From NCBI GenBank assembly GCA_002286855.1, contig NRSV01000003.1:614831-678830 (forward strand): a stretch of 64,000 nucleotides of DNA, read 5' to 3'. Source of the DNA: Bipolaris cookei. Taxonomy: Eukaryota > Ascomycota > Dothideomycetes > Pleosporales > Pleosporaceae. Both the position numbers and the translations under genes were made by a program. The notes beneath the pieces were generated by a model. It did no database searches. It was not told the DNA's origin and saw nothing but the letters and a program-made list of their open reading frames with translations. Position 1 is the first letter of the stretch. Each line of letters starts with the position of its first letter. This document shows, in pieces, positions 33,224 to 42,327 of the stretch.

Positions 33224-34184
33224 ATGCCACCGTTCTTGAAAGTGAACCAGGTTATTCCCGATCTAGAACCCCAACCTGGCGCATCCCAGAGTACGACCTT
33301 GCCTGGTCAGCCTTCCATTCCACTCGACGATCTTAGTCTCACAAGATAGTTTCTCGAGGATGATCTGTGGGTGCAAGATCTTGAGAATATAGTGCCGCAT
33401 CTTTGGATCATGACAACCTTGTCGAGCGCCAACGTGAACCCATTGCACCACCAACGCGTTAAAGGTCGTGAGATTGTTGTTACAGAAGACCCCCGTCTTC
33501 ACCTCGTCTGGATTCACGACCGTATATTTGTCAAGCTCACCCCACGGTACGTTCTATCGCATGCCTTCTGGGGAAACGCATCTAGACCAAAAACTGGGGT
33601 CGTTAGGTGACGGCCAAAGCAATCTTCGCGCAGCAGCAACCGGCTTTCTGCGAACGTATCGCTACTTAACCTGGCGTGAATCCAACTTTCATATTGCTCA
33701 GCAGGACCACCTTCGCCTTATCCCTACTGATACCGACTGGGAATCCTTCTGTCGATTCGCTGGGACCTCAGCCATGTTGAAGATACGGCTGTGTCAAGGA
33801 GTTACTGCTTTGGCGAGCTGAGACTGACGCGACTCAACTTCTACGCTCCTCTGCCACTACGCAAGTTTTACTTCGAGCAGGTGCATGGACAATATGGATA
33901 TTACTTTGCGCGCCTCTATGGCCCCGTACTGTTCATGTTTGCTGTAGTGTCTACAATCCTCAACTCTATGCAAGTTGCACTTGCAGCTGATCAGACTATA
34001 GCTGTTCATTGAGCTTTAGTCTGGCACGCGTCTCGCTGGTTTAGCACGCTTAGCCTTGTAGGTACTGTTATTATCACAGTGTGGTTCGGGACTCTTCGGC
34101 TATGGATGTTCTTGGATGAGTGGGTGTATACCGTAAGACGGAAACTAGAGGAGCAGAGCAAAGGACAGAACGCGTGCAGATGCT
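33224..34184 (+). pseudogene. DUF6601-like protein, degenerate
   Basis: From the ATG at 33224 the frame gives MPPFLKVNQVIPDLEPQ, meets TAG after LDDLSLTR, and continues in frame with FLEDDLWVQDLEN and REIVVTEDPRLHLVWIHDRIFVK, PRYVLSHAFW. It then shifts frame near 33570 (ETHLDQKLGSLGDG, LRAAATGFLRTYRYLTW, DHLRLIPTDTDWESF) and again near 33780-33800 (CFGELRLTRLNFYAPLP). A membrane-like end follows (ARLYGPVLFMFAVVSTIL), then TGA at 34010-34012, with still readable ALVWHASRWF and VIITVWFGTLRLWM after it. The REI(V/I)xTE...HLVW pattern and two C-terminal hydrophobic stretches fit the fungal DUF6601 group as I remember it. Four lesions show it is not functional. Role of the family unknown. Confidence 0.6.
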
Positions 34185-34301
34185 AGTTGAATAGAAGATG
34201 TATGCTTTGGTGGGGAAGGGTATCAGAACGACAAGCATGCATAGGTTAGCGAGAGGCGAGAATCCATGAAAGCATACGTGGATATCTATATTGTCTAGTT
34301 G

Positions 34302-36113
34302 ACGTGTTTCACCGCCGAGCGGCCCACTCTACTACCTTACCACAACATCGCGTGATGTCTCAACAATCACAACCCCAGAAGAGCTATACTGAAGCTGAAA
34401 TGCATATAGAAGTCTCTGAGCTTACCAGGAACCAAATTCAAAGTATTCGACAGGCCGAAAAGGTTTACAGCGTTCCTAAAACGACGATACGTCGACAACA
34501 CGACAGAAAGCACTGTCGACGCGACTGCGAGCCAAACTGTAAGCGTCTAACAAAACTAAAAAAAAAGAAAGAGATTACTCTGTGCGTAATTATTGAGGCT
34601 GATCGAGGACTACCCTGTGGGAGAGACGACGTGCGAGATATGGCTAACAGACTGCTCCGAGAGCGTGGCGGAGAGGAATTGGCAAGAACTGGGTAGGTAG
34701 GTTTGTCCAGCGCAATCCTGAACTGCGTACGCGCTGGATCCATCCATACGATCACCAGCGAGCTACCTGAGAAGATCCAGCGCTCATCAATGGCTGGTTC
34801 GATCTATTCGAGGCGACAAAGGCGAATTATGGTATTGTGGACGAAGATATCTACAACTTCGACGAGACTGGCTTCGTTATGGACAAGATTTTATCACAGT
34901 CAATTATTACAGGCTCAGACAAACCAGAGAAGTTGAAGAAGATCCAGCCAGGCAATCGGGAGTGGGTTACGCTAATACAAGCTGTTGGCGCATTAGGGAA
35001 GCGTATCCCAGTCTTTCTCGTCTTTGCAGGCAAGGTTCTGATCTCCACCTGATTTACAGAGAACCTGCCACGCGACTGGGTGATTCAGGTTATTCCTAAC
35101 GGCTGGACGAACAATAATCTAACTCTTGACTGGCTCGGTCACTTCGATTCCCATGCGCGTGCCCTGTGGGGACGCATAGGCTGCTCATTATTGACGGCCA
35201 TGAGAGCCACTGCTCAGTGGAGTTCCGAGATCTCTGCGAAGAGAAAAAGACAATCCTCCTCTGCATGCCTCCCCACTCGTTGCACCTCTTACAGCCACTT
35301 GATGTGGGCTGTTTTGCCTCTTTGAAACAGGCATATGGACGCTAAGTCGAAGCGCTCATGCGCAGCCAGATCGACCCCGTCATAAAATAAGAGTTTCTAC
35401 CTTGCTTTAAGCGCCCTTTTGACAGCTCAATTACTCCTAGTAATATTCAAGGAGGGTTTCGAGGCGCTGCATTGGTCCCATTTGACCCAGAACGGGTTAT
35501 TTCAGCCCCTGATGTGCACTTACCTACTCCATCGCCACCACTACCCAACAATGAGCCCTGGCAGTCGCAAACTCCAAGCAATTCTACTGAATTAGACTCG
35601 CAATCGACGCTTGTGAAGGCAAGTATTCAGAGACATATAGATAGCTCACCAACTTTTATGGTGGAGGCCTTTGAGAAGGCCTCAAAGGGGGCAGCAATTA
35701 TAGCGCACAAGCTAGCGTTGGCGCAACGGGAGATAGCTGAGCTTAAGGCAGCAATTGAGGCCGCAGCGCGACGAAAATCGCGCAAAAGAAAGCAGGTTCA
35801 GGCAGAGGGGACCTTGAGAAGTGAAGATGGGGCGCGCTTGGCCGCTCTTACAGACTTTGTCGCGCGTAGTGATGGGAAGAAGTCAAAGGGGCGGGTAGGC
35901 GCTGAAGTGGGTGGACCATCTCAACGACGGTGTAGACAGTGCAATATGACTGGGTATAACGCACGAACGTGTAAGCAAGGAGTAGAACTAGACTCTGAAT
36001 GATATCGTGTGTCGTATTGCACAATATAGGGCCAAAGTGGGCTGCTCTTCACCATAATGTGGTGGTTTTGGTGGGAGCTTGGCAAAAGTGATGCACGAAC
36101 CTGTGAGGTACGT
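34302..36113 (+). mobile_element. Hybrid pogo-like transposon: left end of family B, right end of family A
   Basis: Left end starts ACGTGTTTCACCGCC (as in element B at 8800); right end reads ..CTGTGAGGTACGT followed by TA (as in element A at 625-1868). The left flank is TTG, not TA. Bases 34787-35284 match 9241-9738 with a single difference seen (34875, D for G in the protein), while 34302-34786 is only about 80% like element B. From 35283 onward the sequence follows element A (1021-1868) with few differences, minus the 17-base duplication. The two terminal repeats therefore do not match each other. Confidence 0.9.
34355..36002 (+). pseudogene. Mosaic transposase of the hybrid element
   Basis: Starts with ATG at 34355 (MSQQSQPQKSYTEAEMH), HTH (RNQIQSIRQAEKVYSVPKTTIRRQ) and CENP-B-like DMANRLLRERGG. 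A frame break lies near 34690. The DDE part shows YNFDETGF, the same TGA (35050-35052) and the same frame break as element B near 35166, then LLQPLDVGCF of family A type. A stop follows at 35343-35345, then the C-terminal coiled tail and CCHC-like knuckle, identical in sequence to the one of element A. Not functional. Confidence 0.82.
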
Positions 36114-36482
36114 TACATACTATTGAGAAGAGAAATAGTGTCTATAGAGAAGTCCTACCATAGTTACAGCTCGATAAGCTTATGAGGAAAGAAATTAGGA
36201 GGTTGGATAGTAAATCCATCTCGGTGAGGCGAGTTTCTCGGTTATACGAGATGCACGTTATATGTCGTGCAATTCACATATGCTTTGATGTTGTGAGAAC
36301 TGTAGATACCCATGTCCACATTCACGTTCAAAACTAGTGGGTAAACAACTCCGCGCGAAAGCCCCACATGTCGGCCAAACCTTCCGCCGCCCAAAATTTC
36401 GAATTACGCCGGGAACTTTTTTTGTCCAATTTTCTATTGACAAAACACCCACACCGGATATCGCCTATAAGCCCTCGAAAAT
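36114..36482. other. Region between hybrid transposon and RRP8
   Basis: About 370 bases; promoter of RRP8 expected in the part next to 36483. No other feature recognised. Confidence 0.45.
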
Positions 36483-38195
36483 ATGTTCGCAGTACCCGGA
36501 TGGAACGTCTCTGCGCAGGTCAGGACGCAGGTCGAAGCGCCCAAGCCAAAGGATCAGAATAAACCTGGAAAGAAGGCGCAGAAGCGCAAAGAAAGGCGCG
36601 AAGAGATGGAGGTCAATGTGGATAATTTGGCAGAAAAATGGGAGAGTATAACGAGTGGCAAGAGTGGAGAGGTCAAGCAGAGTAAGACATCGGAGGCAGA
36701 TGATGCGGCGCAAGAGAAGCGCGGGAAGAAGAGGAAGAGGGGAAAGGCTGGAGGCAACAAGGACACACAGCCGAGTGAGGATGGCGCAACGGAAGCAAAA
36801 GAAGTAGCAGAGGAAGCAAAACCTTCTCCTGCAAAAGCTCCCACAGAAAAGAGTGCATCCGCTGATGGCGAGTCGAAACGCGACAAGAAGAAACGTAAGA
36901 AGGAGCCCAAAGCCGACAAACTCCTCGCCGCGAACGCAGCCGAAGCGAAAGCTGTGCCAGTGGCACCAACCCTCGAAAACCTCCTGCCTGAGCCCAAGGG
37001 CCTCACACCGCTCCAACGCTCCATGCGCAGCAAGCTGGCCAGCGCCCGTTTCCGCCATCTAAACGAAGCACTCTACACAAAACCCTCTGCCGATAGCGCC
37101 TCGCTTTTCAAAGAGGACCCCTCCATGTTCGAAGACTACCACCGGGGTTTCGCACAACAAGTCGAAGTATGGCCTTCGAATCCCGTAGACAGCTACGTAA
37201 ACAGCATCCTCGTCCGCGCCAAGCTCCGCAATAAAGACCAGCGCAAAGACCGCAAAGCACAAAACAAGGCCGCCGTACGCCGCGGCCCTGGGTTTGAAGA
37301 CGAGCAAGAACCCACTTCTATAGCGCCTCCCCGCGGCGACGCAAAACCTCTCCCCCGCGACTTCAAAGGCCACAGCACAATCGCCGACCTAGGCTGTGGC
37401 ACGGCCTCGCTCTCTTACCGACTCCAACCCCACCTGAAATCCCTAAACCTAACCTTCCACTCCTTCGATCTCTCCCAACCCAGCGGGCCCTCAGCCAACC
37501 TCATCACCGTCGCCGACATCGCCGCCCTGCCCCTCGCCGACAACAGCGTCGACGTGGCAATTTTCTGCCTCGCCCTCATGGGTACAAACTGGCTCGACTT
37601 CATTGACGAGGCATACCGCATATTGCGCTGGCGCGGCGAACTCTGGGTCTCAGAGATTAAATCCCGGTTTGGCCGTGTCGACAAGAAAAAAGGTGGTGTA
37701 CCCATCAATTCGATTGGGTCGCTGCGCAAGCCTGTGGATAATAAGAAACTCGCTGCAGCAGCGTCGAAGATGAATAAGAAGAAGGTGTCCAAAGGGGAGA
37801 AGCCGCCGGAAGAAGGGCCAGAGGATTCGGAAGATGAGGCGGAGCTGGCGGTTGTGGTGGATGGGCAGGATGCGAAAGAAGGGACGGATGTATCGGCTTT
37901 TGTTAATGTCCTGCGCAAGCGCGGGTTTGTGCTTGATGCGCTGCTTGAGCGACCCGGTGATGCAATTGATCTGAGCAACAAGATGTTTGTCAAGATGCAG
38001 TTTGTCAAGGCGGCGCATCCCAGCCGGGGCAAGAATGCGCGTGAAGACCAAAAGGAGGGAGCGGTGGCGCAGAGGGGTGGGGGGCTCAAGTTTGGACTCA
38101 AGGGCAAGCGTATGGGCTTGGGTGCTGGGGATGAGGATGAGGGTGAAGAGGCAGACAAGGCGGTGTTGAAGCCGTGTTTGTACAAGATTAGGTAG
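36483..38195 (+). CDS. RRP8: rRNA-processing protein 8 (rRNA adenine-N1 methyltransferase)
   Basis: Nucleolar methyltransferase that makes m1A in helix 25.1 of 25S rRNA and helps early pre-rRNA cleavage in yeast. Single exon, 570 aa. It begins MFAVPGWNVS, then about 140 residues of lysine/glutamate-rich sequence typical of nucleolar proteins. Family part: GLTPLQRSMRSKLASARFRHLNEALYT, FEDYHRGFAQQVEVWPSNPVD, the SAM-binding IADLGCGTASLSY (near residue 300), FDLSQP, VADIAALPLADNSVDVAIFCLALMGTNW, EAYRILRWRGELWVSEIKSRFG. An acidic/Lys-rich insertion (KKVSKGEKPPEEGPEDSEDE) splits the last part before FVNVLRKRGFVLD and FVKMQFVKA. The C-terminus is Gly-rich and ends LKPCLYKIR. Confidence 0.95.
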   Translation: MFAVPGWNVSAQVRTQVEAPKPKDQNKPGKKAQKRKERREEMEVNVDNLAEKWESITSGKSGEVKQSKTSEADDAAQEKRGKKRKRGKAGGNKDTQPSEDGATEAKEVAEEAKPSPAKAPTEKSASADGESKRDKKKRKKEPKADKLLAANAAEAKAVPVAPTLENLLPEPKGLTPLQRSMRSKLASARFRHLNEALYTKPSADSASLFKEDPSMFEDYHRGFAQQVEVWPSNPVDSYVNSILVRAKLRNKDQRKDRKAQNKAAVRRGPGFEDEQEPTSIAPPRGDAKPLPRDFKGHSTIADLGCGTASLSYRLQPHLKSLNLTFHSFDLSQPSGPSANLITVADIAALPLADNSVDVAIFCLALMGTNWLDFIDEAYRILRWRGELWVSEIKSRFGRVDKKKGGVPINSIGSLRKPVDNKKLAAAASKMNKKKVSKGEKPPEEGPEDSEDEAELAVVVDGQDAKEGTDVSAFVNVLRKRGFVLDALLERPGDAIDLSNKMFVKMQFVKAAHPSRGKNAREDQKEGAVAQRGGGLKFGLKGKRMGLGAGDEDEGEEADKAVLKPCLYKIR

Positions 38196-38594
38196 ATAAT
38201 AAGGGGGATGTGTTTGGGGTCACGGGGTTCATAATACTCTAAGAAAATCACTTTCAAAGAGTGTTTGATTCAATCACACATCTCCTCTTGTTCCATTTTC
38301 CTCTTCACTACTTGTTTTCATGTCGTCCTCAATGAAACCCTTGTGTATTCCAATTCTGCTTGTTAGCAGTACACATGCATAGTATGCTATGCTGTACCAT
38401 GCCAACGCCATATTTCCCATGAGTTCGTCTACTCGGTCGTCCAAAACCAGGTGCAAGCCTTGAATCAACTCCATACAGGGGAACTCGCGCCATACAAGCT
38501 TATAGCAGTCCCATGTAAGCGTCGTTTAGCAAACCCTCGACATGTTGATGATTCCAAGTATGCCTTCCTTCTATCCTTGATTTAACGTAGGTTG
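38196..38594. other. Convergent 3' region between RRP8 and DDI1
   Basis: About 400 bases between two stop codons facing each other. Holds the 3' flanks of both genes; no separate gene seen. Confidence 0.5.
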
Positions 38595-40099
38595 CTAACC
38601 GCCAATGAGGAAACTTGCAGCGTGCTCTACGTTACCGCCAAACATCTCCAGGGCCTGTATGGCTTCTTGTTCAGAACAGCCAAACATGCCAGTGAGCTGC
38701 TGGACGTGTTCGCGGGGAAACCTGGAGTTTGAAGCAGCAGGCGCAGGCGCTTTGGGCGCTGTTGGCTGGGTTTGCGTTTGTGCGGGTTGAGACGACGATG
38801 ATGATGCACCAGTGTTGGAGGGACCAGCTTGCGAAGAACCCTTGGGTCGTACAGCACCAGTCTTTGCACCAATCTCTTCACCATTAGGGCCGGAAACGGT
38901 TGGTTCGTTCAACTCGGCCTCCTCGAAGCTCCTGGGAATCTCCGACTCGTGTAAAAAGGGAACTTCCTGGCCTTCAAAGCATAGCGCATTTTTCTCGAGA
39001 TCAATCTTGGCACGGTAGCGCTTCAGCATGTCGAGACCAAAGAGAAGATCGACGTCCTTGCCTTCCATGACAGTGAAGGCACAGGGCATGACTGCGCCTC
39101 CAATTTTGATCTCAGCATGGTGAACACGACCCAAGATGCGCGCTGTACCGACACCGCGTGCCATACCAGCATATCGGGCATCCATTAGTCGCATGATACC
39201 ACATCGCTCTGCGCAGTCGGGAGACATAATGGTGGCCTGGGCGCCAGAGTCGACAAAGGCCTTGACGGGCACGCCGTTGACTTCAGTGTTGACGTAGAGC
39301 ATGTGTACGCGCGTGAAGACTGCATCATGTTAGTGTTGGTGGTTCAGCTGATAACACAGTGAAAGTGGAGAAGTTGAAGGATTCCAGAATTTTAAAAAAT
39401 ATATACGCGAAACCATGCCAGTACTCACCCTCTGGATTCTCGTCATATGCCTTTTGCAGATTCTCAACAACACGGTCCTGGCGGATAATGTCTTCAATCT
39501 TGCGCTGAGCCTCGACGTTAAAAGGGTCCTCGTTGAGCAGGGCGATTTGGTTTTGGCGCTCGCGCTCTGATTCCTCTGCCTGGCGCTGCCTCTGGGCATA
39601 TGTATTCCTCCACCTGGTGGGGTCATTAACGGCTGCGGCGAGTTCTGGGTCGGCCTGGCGTAACTTGTTCATCTGCTGGGGATCGTTGAGGACCAGTTGT
39701 CGCACACCCTCTGGATCCGGCTGGGCTGGTCTGCCCGACTGGTGCATGTTCCTGTTTGGTCGAGGTGCGGCGCGCAATACAACGGCCAGCATCTCACCAT
39801 CCTTAATACCGGCATCCTCTAGTGTCTGTGTGTCGATGGCGACGGGCTGGCCGTTTAGGTAGAGACTCTGTGCGGCGGCGGGCAGGCTGGTGTCGGCCTC
39901 GATGAAGCCCTTGAGGTCCTTGATGGTGCTCCCGGGAGGCAGCTCGAGCGTCAGCAGGTCTGCGTCGGCGCTGGTGCCGGGCGCAGTGATGGATATGGTG
40001 ACGCGCGGCCTAGAGATCGCAGGTTAGCAGTGTGCCTGGAAGGGTGTCGGCTGTGGAGGGCGGTGGTGGGACAGAAACAGCTCCGGGCTCGACTCACAT
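38595..40099 (-). CDS. DDI1: DDI1: ubiquitin-like, retroviral-protease-like and UBA protein
   Basis: Shuttle factor and aspartic protease linking ubiquitinated proteins to the proteasome. Pieces: AT at 40099-40098, exon 40009-39429, exon 39319-38595; total 435 aa. The start codon is split: AT ends the leader exon before GTGAGT, and the G is the first base after the 88-bp intron (CTAAC branch, CTAG acceptor), giving MPRVTISI. UBL domain: residues 1-75 (LTLELPPGSTIKDLKGFIE). A DDI1 helical part with DPEGVRQLVLNDPQQM is next. The protease has VNGVPVKAFVDSGAQATIM (catalytic DSG), ARILGRVHHAEIKIGG and LLFGLDML. The C-terminal UBA domain is EHVQQLTGMFGCSEQEAIQALEMFGGNVEHAASFLIGG in two blocks. The second intron is 109 bp. 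Confidence 0.93.
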
Positions 40100-40977
40100 G
40101 GCGGATCGGGGAGGGGCGCTGGGGCGTATGCGGGCGAGTCTGGAAGCAGGCAAAGAGTGTAGCACGGTGGCAGGGCCTTGAGGGTCTTGGTGGTGTTTGG
40201 TGGCAGCAGAGGCCTTGGTGGATGACGGTTGCCGGCTTGGGGTCTCAGAGAGGCTGGAAGGAAATGGAAGGCAGTGGAGCCGCAAGACCAGCGGCGGACG
40301 GATCAGATGAATCAGCGATCAGAGGGCACAGGCTGCAGGGCCGCCATGTTGTGGGAGCAGCGCGTACAGTAGGGCAGCAAGACGGCGACCCTGTCATGTA
40401 CCAGCGTCGTCGGGCTGGGACAAAGGCGTGCAGTCGAAGGAGCACCGCCTGTCATGAGCTGAGACGACGTCGTTGGCCGTTGAGAGCAAGGGGGGGGGGG
40501 CAGATGGGGGGCAGGAGAAGCGGGGCAGTCCATCCCTACCTACTTTACATAGACCTACTACACAGTATACATACCCAAGTACGTACATACCTGCGAGCTT
40601 ATCCCCCACCTGGCAGGCAAGCAAGATTGTCCAAACTCCAACCAACACGTCTCCACTGTGCAGTGCATGCAGAGCGAGTCAATCTATCTGACCGTTGCAT
40701 CTCGTGTCCAGACCCTATCGGCAACTGGACGAGGCCCATAATCCTTCGGAGTACTATGCCCATACTATGCCGGGTCACGTGTTCTCAGGGATCTACAACG
40801 GCAGGCCAAGCGAGCCGCTAGTAAAGGCGGGGCGAGGCCGGTGAGCAAGTCCCGTGACCATGCCCACGCCTAGACTGTCCACCCTGTCCACCCTGTGCTC
40901 GTCCGTCTGCTACTTGTCCTGCAGTGCCATCCACGCTCTCTCACCTGCTGCCGCCGCCTGTATATTCCAAAACCAAC
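40100..40977. other. Divergent region DDI1 / GNAT with a long G run
   Basis: About 880 bases between two divergent genes; upstream and leader sequences for both. An 11-base run of G ends at 40500, followed by a second G-rich block. No coding sequence is supported, although a long random frame runs through it on the plus strand. Confidence 0.5.
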
Positions 40978-42144
40978 ATGCCACGAGACCTGCTGGCCGA
41001 TAAACAGACGCTCGAGAGCATGCCCAAGCTGTCCAGAGAACCAGACACCCTAGCCAGCCCGGAACCCAAGGAACAGTCGAGTCTGGTACCCCATCGCAGC
41101 TCAAGCATTGCCCAGGAAGAAAAGCTTAGACAGATGCGTCTCCGTCCTTACTCTTCCCTGCTCAATATCGACGATCTCGATGACTGCGACTGGCTTGAGC
41201 ATGCCGCTTTCGATCCCATCGAGGCTGCTTCCCGAGAAAAGGTGAGACCAATCCTACTACATTGCCTTCTCTTTCCTTTCTTCCTCTAGCCTTGGTACTC
41301 TTCTGTGTCTATGTGCTTCAGTGTCAATCTGCCCAGTACCACCTTTGGGCTACATCTGGCATCCATCTGCCACCGGCCTCTTCTTCTCCTTGATGCACGT
41401 TACATTGCCTAGATCAACGGTCACTGCATACTGCCTGGTCATGTGCTTTTTACCATCCTTCATGTCTTGTGTACATGTTCGTCGTTGTGCTACAGGCCAG
41501 TGGCTGCATGGCAATCGCTTGTGTTCCTTCCTTGCTAACACTCGACCACCAACCGTCTCGCCCTACCGTGCCACTTGTAATACCCCACTAACCTCTTCTA
41601 GCTCGACTACCGTCTGCGAACATGCGGCGAACTTTGTAGCGGCCTCTTCTCATCCGCCTACCCTACCACCTCAGGGCCTCTGGGCGAGATTCTAAAGACA
41701 CGCACCTTTCCTTCAATAAATTCCACCGACAGTGATCGAAAACGCATACTACTTGCTCACATCATATCCACCAAATCCAAATCCCTTCTCGTTACTGATG
41801 ACGCCATGGACTACCCAAAGGACTGGAAGACTAACTACCAGCTAGCACCTTCCACTGGCCACAATGAAGACGGCCAAACTGTATGTCTCCACTCGCTCTG
41901 TGTACACCCCAACTTTGCCCGAAAGGGACTTGGTTCCATATTACTACGAAGCTACGTGCAAAGAATAAAGGACTCGGGCATCGCCACGCGCATAGCCCTC
42001 ATCTGCAGAGACCGATACATTCCCTTCTACGAACGAGCAGGCTTCAAGAAGATTGGTCCCAGCAAATGCCAGTACGGCGGCGGAAACTGGGTCGACATGG
42101 TGCTCGACTTTGAAGATGGTGGGCACGACGGTTGGGATGACTGA
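40978..42144 (+). CDS. GNAT N-acetyltransferase (AANAT/polyamine type)
   Basis: Acetyl-CoA dependent transferase. Exons 40978-41241 and 41602-42144 give 268 aa; the intron is 360 bp, unusually long for this window, with GTGAGA donor and CTTCTAG acceptor. Exon 1 holds a disordered head and LLNIDDLDDCDWLEHAAFDPIEAASREK. Exon 2 continues with LDYRLRTCGELCSGLF, the pattern seen in fungal serotonin/polyamine acetyltransferases. Acetyl-CoA binding block: CLHSLCVHPNFARKGLGSILL (motif A, RKGLGS), then TRIALICRDRYIPFYERAGF (motif B). It closes with YGGGNWVDMVLDF. Similar to yeast Paa1 in layout; substrate not determined from sequence. Confidence 0.85.
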
Positions 42145-42327
42145 GCATGACCTTTGCATTTATGGCTGTTACTTTGCATTTATACTAGCGACTGCATGCT
42201 TACGAAAATATGTACAAGAGACCAAATGGTATCCAAAGCGCTACTTCATGTGAGTAGTGGAATCAAGAACCCTTCATTTGCCGTGGATCCAAGTATTCTT
42301 CTCACCGTCTCTTAAGAAACAAGTGCC

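Noticed and set aside
34082..34100. tRNA-like GGTTCGGGACTC string (B-box-like)
   Set aside because: No matching A box or acceptor stem at the right distance, and it lies inside the readable DUF6601-like pseudogene.
37415..38257. 280-codon minus-strand frame opposite RRP8
   Set aside because: Serine/proline-rich shadow of the RRP8 coding region; RRP8 motifs are on the plus strand.
40030..40821. 263-codon plus-strand frame upstream of the GNAT gene
   Set aside because: It covers the DDI1 5' region and promoter, starts without ATG context, crosses the G11 run and shows no protein-like composition.
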